In this document: positions 17,859 through 25,919 of the stretch, piece after piece
Layout of the letters: each line of letters begins with the position of its first letter
How positions within the stretch are numbered: position 1 is the stretch's first letter
Assembly: GCF_003729955.1 (NCBI RefSeq)
Contig: NZ_RJTX01000001.1
Coordinates: forward strand, 1,612,001 to 1,676,000
Source: Chryseobacterium daecheongense
GTDB taxonomy: Bacteria > Bacteroidota > Bacteroidia > Flavobacteriales > Weeksellaceae
DNA length: 64,000 nucleotides
Direction of reading: 5' to 3'
Made by a program: the position numbers and the translations under genes
Notes under the pieces: model-generated
What the model was told of the DNA's origin: nothing
What the model saw: only the letters and a program-made list of their open reading frames with translations
The model's database searches: none

Positions 17859-17896
17859 CGTACAAATTAAAACTAAACTATAAAAAATCAAATAAA

Positions 17897-18532
17897 TCAC
17901 AAATTAGGTTGCGGCGTATATCTTAGATAGGGTTTGATTTCCCTGACTCCTTTTGGAAATATCTTTCTGGCCTCTTCCGTGGAAACCGTTGGCGGAATAA
18001 TTACATCGTCTCCTTCTTTCCAATTGACAGGAGTGGCCACCTTATGAGAGTCTACAAGCTGTAAAGAATCCAGCACTCTCAGGATTTCATCAAAATTTCT
18101 TCCTGTAGATGCAGGATAAGTAATAATCAATCTTACCTTTTTGTCAGGATCAATGATTAATAAAGAACGAACGGTGGCAGTTGCCGAAGCATTAGGATGT
18201 ATAAAGTCATACAATTCCGATATTCTTCTGTCTTCATCAGCAATAATAGGAAACTGTACATCTGTGTTCTGGGTTTCATTGATATCTTTAATCCAGTTTT
18301 GATGATCATCCACACCGTCAACACTTAAAGCGATTACTTTTGTATCTCTTCGGTCAAACTCTGACTTTAATTTCGAGGTAAGGCCTAATTCGGTAGTGCA
18401 TACTGGTGTATAATCTGCCGGATGAGAAAATAGAATTCCCCAGGAATCTCCTAAATAATTATAAAAATCAATATCTCCGGCAGTGGAAACCGCCTGAAAA
18501 TTGGGTGCTGTATCTCCTAGCTTAATAGACAT
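17897..18532 (-). CDS. 1-Cys peroxiredoxin (Prx6 family)
   Basis: 211-residue thiol peroxidase that reduces hydrogen peroxide and alkyl hydroperoxides. The peroxidatic cysteine is Cys45 in HPADYTPVCTTE. It is the only cysteine in the protein, so resolution must come from another thiol. The length and the long C-terminal domain (PVNWKEGDDVIIPPTVS) place it in the Prx6 group. A good promoter overlaid by a palindrome lies upstream (18549-18585), which suggests oxidative-stress control. Confidence 0.92.
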   Translation of the reverse strand: MSIKLGDTAPNFQAVSTAGDIDFYNYLGDSWGILFSHPADYTPVCTTELGLTSKLKSEFDRRDTKVIALSVDGVDDHQNWIKDINETQNTDVQFPIIADEDRRISELYDFIHPNASATATVRSLLIIDPDKKVRLIITYPASTGRNFDEILRVLDSLQLVDSHKVATPVNWKEGDDVIIPPTVSTEEARKIFPKGVREIKPYLRYTPQPNL

Positions 18533-18548
18533 AATATTTTGTTTTACT

Positions 18549-18585
18549 AGTCTACAAATTTAGTAGACTTTTTGAGACTGGCAAA
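18549..18585 (-). promoter_or_regulatory. peroxiredoxin promoter with overlapping palindromic operator
   Basis: Minus strand: TTTG (18582-18585), 19 bases, then TAAATTTG (18555-18562), an exact TTG-N19-TAnnTTTG promoter. The inverted repeat AGTCTAC-aaattta-GTAGACT (18549-18569) is centred on the -7 box, so a bound repressor would block polymerase. Confidence 0.75.
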
Positions 18586-18628
18586 ATTTTTGTTAAGAAA
18601 TTTATATATTTAACATAAAAAGAAGTTC

Positions 18629-19513
18629 ATGCAGAAAAATGGTTTAAGTTACATTGATGTTGTATATAAAGTTTTAGAAAACTGGTATGTGAAATTTGCC
18701 GAAGTTACCCCCAAATTAATTGTGGGGATTTTAGTTTTCTCTCTTTTCCTGATAACAAGTAAGTATCTAAGCCAACTAGCTGTAAAATTATTTCACAAAT
18801 TCTTTCCTAAAAGTGAAAAACAAAGCTCTCTGGTAGCCTTAATAGGGGTTTTCAGATTTCTTATTATGTTGATGGGAACATTTATCGCCCTGGAGATTAT
18901 GGGCTTTAGTGGTTTTCTTTGGAAATTCATAGGAAGTTTGGGAGTTGCAGGGGTTATTGCGGGGGTAGCTCTGAAAGATCTGGTTTCAAGCATATTCTCA
19001 GGAATGCTGATTGGAATTGATAAAGCTTTTAAAGTAGGTGATTACGTAACCATTGGAACCAATTCCGGAACAGTATTTGAAATTGGATTGCTTACTACAA
19101 AAATTATAACTGATGACGGGAAAAAAGTATATATTCCCAATCAGGTTATTTTCAATGCACCATTTACCAATATTACAGATTCTCCACAACGCAGAATCAT
19201 CCTTAATTTTGAAATTCCTGCAGATGAGGATATCACGAAAGCCCAAAAAGGAATTTTGGAAGTAGTGAAAGGCATAGAAAATGCAGACCGTTTGGATGCT
19301 GCCGAAGTTATTCTCACAGATTTAAAACAAGGGGCATTTAATATTCAGGTAAAGTTTTGGATTGCGATAGGAGCTAATATGGTGAAAATTAAAAGTGATA
19401 CATTTATAAAAATCAAGCAAAGGCTTGATGCAGATGGCATCCGTCTTCAGACCCCTACAAGTATAAGTATTACCAATGAAGGAAATGAGTTACTGGGAAA
19501 CCAGGATAAATAA
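18629..19513 (+). CDS. small-conductance mechanosensitive channel (MscS family)
   Basis: 294-residue inner-membrane channel that opens under membrane tension. Hydrophobic segments lie at about residues 25-47, 65-88 and 95-115. The last is the pore helix, rich in Gly and Ala (GVAGVIAGVALKDLVSS). The beta domain carries VGDYVTIGTNSGTV and VYIPNQVIFNAPFTN, and an alpha/beta C-terminal domain follows. The length is close to E. coli MscS (286). Confidence 0.9.
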   Translation: MQKNGLSYIDVVYKVLENWYVKFAEVTPKLIVGILVFSLFLITSKYLSQLAVKLFHKFFPKSEKQSSLVALIGVFRFLIMLMGTFIALEIMGFSGFLWKFIGSLGVAGVIAGVALKDLVSSIFSGMLIGIDKAFKVGDYVTIGTNSGTVFEIGLLTTKIITDDGKKVYIPNQVIFNAPFTNITDSPQRRIILNFEIPADEDITKAQKGILEVVKGIENADRLDAAEVILTDLKQGAFNIQVKFWIAIGANMVKIKSDTFIKIKQRLDADGIRLQTPTSISITNEGNELLGNQDK

Positions 19514-19540
19514 GACAAAAACCTTATGTGGTCAAGAAAA

Positions 19541-19575
19541 GAAAAACCGTTTCATTTTTTGAAACGGTTTTCTAT
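19541..19575. terminator. bidirectional terminator between mscS-type gene and sucC
   Basis: AAAACCGTTTC (from 19543) pairs with GAAACGGTTTT (19561-19571) around a T-rich loop, with T runs on both strands, between convergent genes. Confidence 0.9.
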
Positions 19576-19596
19576 TTTATTTTAAAATTTCAGGCT

Positions 19597-20787
19597 TTAA
19601 GCTAAAACTTCTTTTACTTTGTTTGCAGCTTCTTCTAAAGTAATTGCAGAATGAACAGGAAGACCTGACTCATCAATCAATTTTTTAGCTTCAACAGCGT
19701 TTGTTCCTTGTAATCTTACGATCAATGGAACCGGAAGGCTACCCATAGCTTTGTAAGCATCTACAACTCCTTGAGCAACTCTGTCACATCTTACGATACC
19801 TCCGAAAATGTTAATCAAAATAGCTTTTACGTTCGGATCTCTTAAGATGATTCCGAAAGCTGTCTGAACTCTTTGAGCATCAGCTGTTCCACCAACGTCT
19901 AGGAAGTTAGCAGGATTACCACCTGATAATTTGATGATATCCATAGTTGCCATCGCAAGACCAGCTCCGTTTACCATACAAGCAACGTTACCGTCTAATT
20001 TTACGAAGTTAAGACCTGCTTCACCAGCTTCAACATCCATTGGATCTTCTTCTCTAGTATCTCTTAGCTCAGCTAAATCTTTGTGACGGAATAAAGAGTT
20101 ATCATCCAAAGTTACTTTAGCATCAACAGCAATGATTTTATTGTCAGAAGTTTTTAATACCGGGTTGATCTCGAATAAAGAAGCATCGATTCCAACATAA
20201 GCATTATATAAATTCGTGATGAATTTTGTAAATTCTTTGAAAGCATTCCCTTCAAGACCTAGGTTGAAAGCAATTTTTCTAGCCTGGAAACCTTGTAATC
20301 CTAAAGCCGGATCAATAGTTTCTTTGTGGATTAAATGAGGAGTCACTTCAGCTACGTGCTCAATGTCCATACCACCTTCTGTAGAATATACTACTGTATT
20401 TTTCCCCTGAGCTCTGTCTAAAAGGATAGATACATAGAATTCTTTAGTTTCAGATTCTCCAGGATAATATACATCCTCAGCAACCAAAACAGAGTTTACT
20501 TTTTTACCTTCAGCAGAAGTTTGCGGAGTGATTAACTGCATTCCGATGATGTTCTGTGCGTTTTCTTTTAGTTTGTCCATGTTCGGAGAAAACTTTACAC
20601 CACCACCTTTACCACGTCCACCTGCGTGGATCTGTGCTTTTACTACCCAACCTTGAGCGCCGGTTTCAGCAGTCAGTTTTTCAGCAGCTGCTACAGCTTC
20701 GTCTACGTTGTTTGCAACGAAACCACGTTGGATAGCTACTCCATACTTTGATAAAATCTCTTTTGATTGATACTCGTGAAGATTCAT
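19597..20787 (-). CDS. sucC: succinyl-CoA ligase (ADP-forming) subunit beta
   Basis: 396 residues of the TCA-cycle enzyme that couples succinyl-CoA cleavage to nucleotide phosphorylation. The ATP-grasp N-terminal domain starts MNLHEYQSKEILSKYG and contains VVKAQIHAGGRGKGGGV. The C-terminal domain has GLAMATMDIIKLSGG, NFLDVGGTA and LINIFGGIVRCD. The alpha-subunit gene sucD is not in the window, so the two subunits are encoded apart. A consensus promoter lies at 20826-20855. Confidence 0.96.
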   Translation of the reverse strand: MNLHEYQSKEILSKYGVAIQRGFVANNVDEAVAAAEKLTAETGAQGWVVKAQIHAGGRGKGGGVKFSPNMDKLKENAQNIIGMQLITPQTSAEGKKVNSVLVAEDVYYPGESETKEFYVSILLDRAQGKNTVVYSTEGGMDIEHVAEVTPHLIHKETIDPALGLQGFQARKIAFNLGLEGNAFKEFTKFITNLYNAYVGIDASLFEINPVLKTSDNKIIAVDAKVTLDDNSLFRHKDLAELRDTREEDPMDVEAGEAGLNFVKLDGNVACMVNGAGLAMATMDIIKLSGGNPANFLDVGGTADAQRVQTAFGIILRDPNVKAILINIFGGIVRCDRVAQGVVDAYKAMGSLPVPLIVRLQGTNAVEAKKLIDESGLPVHSAITLEEAANKVKEVLA

Positions 20788-20825
20788 ATTATTTTTATTA
20801 TTTTATTTTAAAATTTAAAGGTTGA

Positions 20826-20855
20826 CAAATTTACTAAAAAGACACGGAAGTTCAA
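20826..20855 (-). promoter_or_regulatory. sucC promoter
   Basis: Minus strand: TTG (20853-20855), 19 bases, TAAATTTG (20826-20833). This is an exact match to the flavobacterial consensus and leaves a leader of about 30-35 bases. Confidence 0.75.
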
Positions 20856-20985
20856 GATTCTTGATTCAAAAATTAAAGTTTAAGAAACTTGATTTTTAAC
20901 ATGTCAGCAAAATTAACCTTATTCTTCGGATGAATTCCCAGATTGAAAACCGATAAACAGGATTTTAGAGCAAGGAAATACCCTT

Positions 20986-21906
20986 CTAATCATTCAGCAG
21001 AAATCTTAAAGGTTGGGCTAATCTTTTAGCCCAGGCTTTTTCACTATGATCTTCGCCGGGAAAATATAGAGTTTTCCAATGTTTTTCAGAAAATCCTGCT
21101 TTTTTAATGATATTATCTGCTTTTTGCTGTATTTCCGGATACAGTGCATCCAGGGTCTTATCCCCTGTATCAAAATAGAGTTTATGATTACGAGCATCCG
21201 GAATATGACTTTCAAAATATGTTAGCATGGCTTGTGGAAAAGGATTATTCTTTAACGTAAATGTTCCCGGCCAATGGGTAGAAATACATGCTGCACCTCC
21301 GAAAACCTCAGGGTATTCACAAATAGCATAAAGTGAGATCAGGCCACCCATGCTACTGCCTGCGATAAAAGTATGCTTTCTGTCTTTGTATACAGAATAT
21401 TTTTTATCAATATAAGGCTTTAGTTCTTTTACAATAAATTTCAAATAATTATCGGAATTAGGACTGAACTCTTTCTCGGATCTTCCCGCATTTCTGAGTT
21501 GACTCCTTATTGTATCCTTCTGTGATGGAGTTAAGTTTTTAAAAGGTTTTTGTGGGAAATAGTCTGAATGTCTTAATTTTTTATCATTCCAGATTCCTAC
21601 AACAATAACATTTTGTACCGCTTTTTCTTTAAGAAGTTTAGTTATGGTGTTATCAATATCCCACGCCTGTTGATTCCATGTCATTTCAGGATCATACAGC
21701 ATCTGTCCGTCATGCATATACAGCACAGAATATTTTTTATTTTTTGAATATCCATCTGGTAACCAGACATCCACATTTCTGGATGGGACATAGTGAGAAG
21801 TAAAATCGGTAATCCTTTCCATCTTTCCATTACTTACTTTTGGCAGCTGTCCCCATGAAATAAAAGGAATAAGTACGGACATCAAAAAAACAAACCTCAT
21901 GATCAT
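20986..21906 (-). CDS. exported putative esterase (enterochelin-esterase/EsteraseD-like)
   Basis: 306 residues with a signal peptide (MRFVFLMSVLIPFISWGQ). The alpha/beta hydrolase fold contains VDVWLPDGY, VLYMHDGQMLYD (oxyanion region), the nucleophile elbow AGSSMGGLIS, and a C-terminal GEDHSE with the catalytic His. It belongs to the putative-esterase (PF00756-type) family. The substrate is unknown. It is the last gene of the operon that begins with HMG-CoA reductase; the spacing to the gene above is 10 bases. The start may be the ATG at 21906 or the one at 21900. Confidence 0.8.
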   Translation of the reverse strand: MIMRFVFLMSVLIPFISWGQLPKVSNGKMERITDFTSHYVPSRNVDVWLPDGYSKNKKYSVLYMHDGQMLYDPEMTWNQQAWDIDNTITKLLKEKAVQNVIVVGIWNDKKLRHSDYFPQKPFKNLTPSQKDTIRSQLRNAGRSEKEFSPNSDNYLKFIVKELKPYIDKKYSVYKDRKHTFIAGSSMGGLISLYAICEYPEVFGGAACISTHWPGTFTLKNNPFPQAMLTYFESHIPDARNHKLYFDTGDKTLDALYPEIQQKADNIIKKAGFSEKHWKTLYFPGEDHSEKAWAKRLAQPLRFLLND

Positions 21907-21916
21907 GAATAGAAAA

Positions 21917-22297
21917 CTATTTTCTTAGAAAATAAAAGATAAGCATCCCCCAGCTTAAGATCATCAATAAACCTCCAAGCGGAGTAATAGGTCCTAAAAA
22001 TTTTAAATTTACACCCCAGTAATCCTGGAAGCTAAGAAAATAGATACTTGCTGAAAATAAAACTGTTCCAATGATCATTAGCCATGAAATCCATTTCTCA
22101 GATCCGGTTTCAAATTTCAGGATATACCCTACAATCAGAAGAAAAAAAGCAGCATACATTTGGTATCTTACCCCCGTCTCAAAACTTTCAAGTCTTTCCA
22201 CAGACAAAATCTTCTTAAATGCATGTGCGCCAAATGCTCCTAAAATCACGGATACCATTCCGTAAACAGCGCCAAAAACTAAAGTAATTGTTTTCAT
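21917..22297 (-). CDS. DUF423 membrane protein
   Basis: 126-residue inner-membrane protein of the DUF423 (YgdD) family with four helices. The family signature GAFGAHAFKK is near the N-terminus, and the later part has ITPLGGLLMILSWG. Function is unknown. It lies in the middle of the five-gene operon with gaps of 8 and 10 bases to its neighbours. Confidence 0.88.
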   Translation of the reverse strand: MKTITLVFGAVYGMVSVILGAFGAHAFKKILSVERLESFETGVRYQMYAAFFLLIVGYILKFETGSEKWISWLMIIGTVLFSASIYFLSFQDYWGVNLKFLGPITPLGGLLMILSWGMLIFYFLRK

Positions 22298-22305
22298 TAT
22301 TAAAT

Positions 22306-22857
22306 TTATTGAGTATTTCGAACTTCATCAATTCTGAACGAATTTTCGAATGGAATCAAAAGAACTTTTTTATGCAATTGATGATCGCTTTTGGTGTCTT
22401 TGATAAAAAGGGAATACCATAATGTATTATCAACTTTTTTCAAAAACCTGATATCGGAAACTGCAATAGTATCAGAATCTAAATTTCCGAACAGAAAAAT
22501 TTCATCAGATTGTGCATCTTTCATTGGGTAATCTTTACTCCATTTTGTTGAAAATTTCTCCATGGTGATTCCATCACGTCCATATTTTAAACTTGCTGCA
22601 TCAGATTTAAAATCAAAATATTTCTGGGTAAAAAACACCAATTGTTTCTGCATATATTGCTCCTGTGTCATTGGACGGTCATCAAAATTGTTATAGAGAT
22701 TCTCTATATTTTCTTTGATCCACTTTTCAGCTTTAGGATCTCCTTTTTGACTGGTTTGCACTTTTGGTTGAGATTTTTGCTTTGAAGATTTTTGAGCAGC
22801 AACAGAACCAGATGATAAAAGGAAAATTACACTGAATAACGATATTATTTTCTTCAT
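22306..22857 (-). CDS. secreted hypothetical protein
   Basis: 183 residues with a signal peptide (KKIISLFSVIFLLSSGSVAAQ). A Lys/Gln/Ser-rich linker (KSSKQKSQPKVQTSQKGDPK) leads into a compact domain with several aromatic residues (YMQKQLVFFTQKYFDF, WSKDYP, LWYSLFIKD). The pattern resembles a DUF3828-like periplasmic domain, but I cannot confirm that. It is co-transcribed with the mevalonate-pathway gene upstream; role unknown. Confidence 0.7.
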   Translation of the reverse strand: MKKIISLFSVIFLLSSGSVAAQKSSKQKSQPKVQTSQKGDPKAEKWIKENIENLYNNFDDRPMTQEQYMQKQLVFFTQKYFDFKSDAASLKYGRDGITMEKFSTKWSKDYPMKDAQSDEIFLFGNLDSDTIAVSDIRFLKKVDNTLWYSLFIKDTKSDHQLHKKVLLIPFENSFRIDEVRNTQ

Positions 22858-22867
22858 TCTGAATTAT

Positions 22868-23023
22868 TTATTGATAATTGACAATCTTAAATATTAAAGA
22901 CAGCAATCCAACGGCGATAAAAACCCAAGCGAATTTCTTACTCTGAGCAAAACCTGGATTCTTGGTGAGTTTCAGAAAGATACCAAACAGCAGCATAAAA
23001 GCAGATAAAACAATTCCAAACAT
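22868..23023 (-). CDS. small membrane protein, 51 residues, coupled to HMG-CoA reductase
   Basis: A 51-codon frame starts at ATG 23023-23021 and ends at TAA 22870-22868. Its ATG overlaps the HMG-CoA reductase stop (TAATG), and it ends 10 bases before the next gene. The product has two hydrophobic segments (FGIVLSAFMLLFGIFL and FAWVFIAVGLLSLIF) separated by a polar loop with KLTKNPGFAQSKK, a two-helix hairpin. This context and composition make it a real gene. Function is unknown. Confidence 0.75.
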   Translation of the reverse strand: MFGIVLSAFMLLFGIFLKLTKNPGFAQSKKFAWVFIAVGLLSLIFKIVNYQ

Positions 23024-24351
23024 TATTCAGTTCTTAATCTGTTAAGTTCATTGATCACCTCGTGATGGCTTACCGTTTTATCTTTAAAGTAATTTACAAA
23101 ATGCTCTTTTTCCGCTTCAGTAGCTCCCATCTGGTTCAGAATATTGAACAGGTGCATTTTCATATGTCCTTTCTGAATTCCTGTTGTCACTAAAGAACGG
23201 ATCGCTCCAAAGTTTTGTGCCAAACCGGAAACAGCAAGAATACTCATCAATTCCTGTGCAGAAGGCTTCCCAAGCAAAGCCAGGGAGAATTTTACTAAGG
23301 GATGAAGATTGGTTAAACCTCCTACTACCCCTACAGAGATAGGAAGATCAATCCAGAATCTGAAAACATCATTATCTGTAGTACAATGCGTTAACGATCT
23401 GTACTGTCCGTCTTTTGCAGCATACGCATGAGCACAGGCTTCTGTTGCTCTGAAATCGTTTCCAGTAGCAATCACTACCGCATCCACACCATTCATAATT
23501 CCTTTATTATGTGTTGTAGCACGGAAAGGTTCAATTTCTGCAATGTTTACGGCTTGTTTGAATTTCCATGCAAACTCTTCCGGAGAAATTCCGCTATCGT
23601 CTTTTAAATCCTCTATTTTACAGGAAACTTCAGCACGCACAATACAATCCGGGGTAAAGTTGGAAAGGATATTCATTACAATTTGTAAAGAATTTTTTTC
23701 TTCCTGGGTAAAATCTTCACTCACCGCTACCTCTTGCTTTAAGGTTTTTCCAAACTGCTCCAAACAAGAATTGATAAAATTGGCCCCCATAGAGTCTACT
23801 GTATCAAAACTTGCTTTAAGTTGGTAATAATGAGGCATTTCTGAGGTTTTATCCACCAGTTTAATATCTAAAATACCACCGCCGCGCTTTCTCATATTAG
23901 CCGTGATATCTTCTGTCGCTTCAAATAATTTCTTTTTTAAACTGAAATTGAAAAAATGAAGGAGCTTATGGGACTCCACATTGAATATAAAATGGGTATG
24001 CCCCAGTTTTTCGTTATTGATGATCGTAGTTTTAAACCCACCTTTATCGATCCAGAATTTGGCTGCTTTGGAAGCTGCCGCCACCACAGAACTTTCTTCA
24101 ACAGCCATCGGAAGCGCAAATAATTTCCCATCAATTAAAAAGTTGGGGGCAATTCCGTAAGGCATGTAAAAATTGGAAATCGTATTTTCAGAGAACTCTT
24201 CATGAAGCTTCTGAAGATCCGCATTATCGTTCCAGTATTGTTTTAATATATCTTGATACTCTTGGTTTCCTCCAAGATATTCGTTCACGAGCCAGTCGAT
24301 TTTTCCTTGTTTTGTGAGCTTGGAAAAACCTTCAATCGGTTGATGATTCAT
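23023..24351 (-). CDS. hydroxymethylglutaryl-CoA reductase, class II
   Basis: 442-residue enzyme that reduces HMG-CoA to mevalonate for isoprenoid (menaquinone, undecaprenol) synthesis. Class II signatures in order: ENTISNFYMPYGIAPNF, AVEESSVVAAASKAAKFW (catalytic Glu), DSMGANFINS and TTHNKGIMNGVDAVV (catalytic Lys). A C-terminal segment includes GHMKMHLFNI with the catalytic His. Bacteroidota are known to use the mevalonate route. It heads a tight minus-strand operon of five genes. A hairpin lies 30-50 bases upstream. Confidence 0.93.
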   Translation of the reverse strand: MNHQPIEGFSKLTKQGKIDWLVNEYLGGNQEYQDILKQYWNDNADLQKLHEEFSENTISNFYMPYGIAPNFLIDGKLFALPMAVEESSVVAAASKAAKFWIDKGGFKTTIINNEKLGHTHFIFNVESHKLLHFFNFSLKKKLFEATEDITANMRKRGGGILDIKLVDKTSEMPHYYQLKASFDTVDSMGANFINSCLEQFGKTLKQEVAVSEDFTQEEKNSLQIVMNILSNFTPDCIVRAEVSCKIEDLKDDSGISPEEFAWKFKQAVNIAEIEPFRATTHNKGIMNGVDAVVIATGNDFRATEACAHAYAAKDGQYRSLTHCTTDNDVFRFWIDLPISVGVVGGLTNLHPLVKFSLALLGKPSAQELMSILAVSGLAQNFGAIRSLVTTGIQKGHMKMHLFNILNQMGATEAEKEHFVNYFKDKTVSHHEVINELNRLRTE

Positions 24352-24380
24352 ATGATATGTTTATTTTTTATAGGTCATAC

Positions 24381-24402
24381 GAAATCGCAAGCTCGCGATT
24401 TC
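24381..24402. repeat. inverted repeat upstream of HMG-CoA reductase
   Basis: GAAATCGC (24381-24388) and GCGATTTC (24395-24402) are perfect 8-bp arms with a 6-base loop. They lie between the divergent HMG-CoA reductase and radical-SAM genes. No T run follows, so it is more likely an operator, a leader hairpin or a dispersed repeat than a terminator. Confidence 0.55.
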
Positions 24403-24547
24403 ATATAACTTTAATGAAGTGTAAATATAATGATTTTGGGGCTTTATTTTGTTGGTAACTTTCTTTAAAAAAAAGTGACATTTCTCAATTTTGGATTTAT
24501 TTTTGAATGAAAAATACCACCTGAACACTAATATTTAAGTTTAAAAA

Positions 24548-25807
24548 ATGAACTTCGACCGTCTGAAAGAAAAACTTGAAATCTTGGCTGATGCAGCGAA
24601 ATATGATGTTTCCTGTTCTTCCAGCGGAGGTACCCGTAAAAATAGGAAGGGAGCTTTAGGAGACAGTTCTGTAAGTGGGATCTGTCATACCTATACAGAA
24701 GACGGACGATGTGTTTCTCTTCTTAAAATTCTTTTAACGAACCATTGTATTTATGACTGTGCATATTGTGTTTCCAGAAGTTCTAATGATATTAAAAGGG
24801 CAGCTTTTACAGTGGAAGAAGTGGTTGATCTTACGATCAATTTTTATCGAAGAAATTATATTGAAGGATTGTTCCTGAGCTCAGGTATTTTTAAAAATGC
24901 CGATACAACAATGGAACGCCTGGTAAGAGTCGCTAAAAAACTACGTCTTGAAGAAAATTTTAATGGTTATATTCATTTAAAATCTATTCCCGGAGCCAGT
25001 GATGAGCTAATGCAGGAAGCAGCTTTATACGCGGACCGATTATCTGTCAATCTTGAAATCCCTACGGAAAGCGGCTTAAAACTCTTAGCCCCGGAAAAGA
25101 ATCGTGAAGACATGCTTCAGCCCATGCGTTATATTCAGAAAGGAATTTCTCAGTATAATGATGAAAAGAAAGTTTTCAGAAAAGTTCCGAAGTTTGTTCC
25201 GGCAGGACAATCTACCCAAATGATTGTTGGCGCTACCAATGAAAATGACCTCCAGATTATTAAAGTTGCCGATCATTTCTATAAGAATTTTAACTTGAAA
25301 AGAGTCTATTATTCAGGATATGTTCCGGTTTTGGAAGATAAAAGACTGCCTTCACTCACTACTGAAGTGCCGATGCTTCGGGAAAACCGTTTATACCAAT
25401 CTGATTGGCTGATGCGGTTTTATGGTTTTAAAGCTGAAGAAATTTTAGATCCTAATATTCCGTTTCTGGATTTGGAAGTGGATCCGAAATTAGGTTGGGC
25501 TTTAAGACATTTAGATCAGTTTCCGATCAATCTTCAAACCGCTGATTATCAAATGATCCTAAGAATTCCCGGAATTGGAGTAAAAACCGCACAAAAAATT
25601 GTTGCCGCGAGAAGATTCCAGATTCTTACTATGGATCATCTCAAAAAGCTAGGTGCAGCAGTAAACAGAGCAAAATATTTTATTGATTTCAGCACGGGAA
25701 ATGCATTTCTGAAATATCTTACAGATAAAAACTTCAGAAAATTATTGATTGGCGGAAGTTCTTCGAAGTTTCATAATCAGTTTTCCCAACAATTATCACT
25801 TTTTTAA
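24548..25807 (+). CDS. putative DNA modification/repair radical SAM protein
   Basis: 419 residues of the family annotated as 'putative DNA modification/repair radical SAM protein' (TIGR03916). The cluster motif is CIYDCAYC with Cys67, Cys71 and Cys74. A conserved N-terminal region has SCSSSGGTRKNRKG and SGICHTY. The C-terminus holds a helix-hairpin-helix DNA-binding motif (ILRIPGIGVKTAQKIVAAR). The reaction is unknown. The second family partner follows 112 bases downstream. A -7 box TATTTTTG lies at 24498-24505. Confidence 0.9.
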   Translation: MNFDRLKEKLEILADAAKYDVSCSSSGGTRKNRKGALGDSSVSGICHTYTEDGRCVSLLKILLTNHCIYDCAYCVSRSSNDIKRAAFTVEEVVDLTINFYRRNYIEGLFLSSGIFKNADTTMERLVRVAKKLRLEENFNGYIHLKSIPGASDELMQEAALYADRLSVNLEIPTESGLKLLAPEKNREDMLQPMRYIQKGISQYNDEKKVFRKVPKFVPAGQSTQMIVGATNENDLQIIKVADHFYKNFNLKRVYYSGYVPVLEDKRLPSLTTEVPMLRENRLYQSDWLMRFYGFKAEEILDPNIPFLDLEVDPKLGWALRHLDQFPINLQTADYQMILRIPGIGVKTAQKIVAARRFQILTMDHLKKLGAAVNRAKYFIDFSTGNAFLKYLTDKNFRKLLIGGSSSKFHNQFSQQLSLF

Positions 25808-25822
25808 ATGTATACAAAATGG

Positions 25823-25878
25823 AACGAAGTATATATAGTAAAGAATCTTAATTATATATAGAGATTTTTTACTTCGTT
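25823..25878. repeat. long-loop inverted repeat between the radical-SAM pair
   Basis: AACGAAGTA (25823-25831) and TACTTCGTT (25870-25878) are perfect 9-bp arms around a 38-base AT-rich loop. There is no T run. It lies in the 112-base gap between two functionally linked genes and could act as an mRNA-processing or attenuation structure. Confidence 0.45.
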
Positions 25879-25919
25879 AGAATAAGAGCAGTTAAATAAT
25901 TAATAATTTTCTCATTAAA

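Noticed and set aside
25810..25863. 17-codon open frame after the radical-SAM gene
   Set aside because: Very short, AT-rich and overlapped by an inverted repeat; no evidence of translation.
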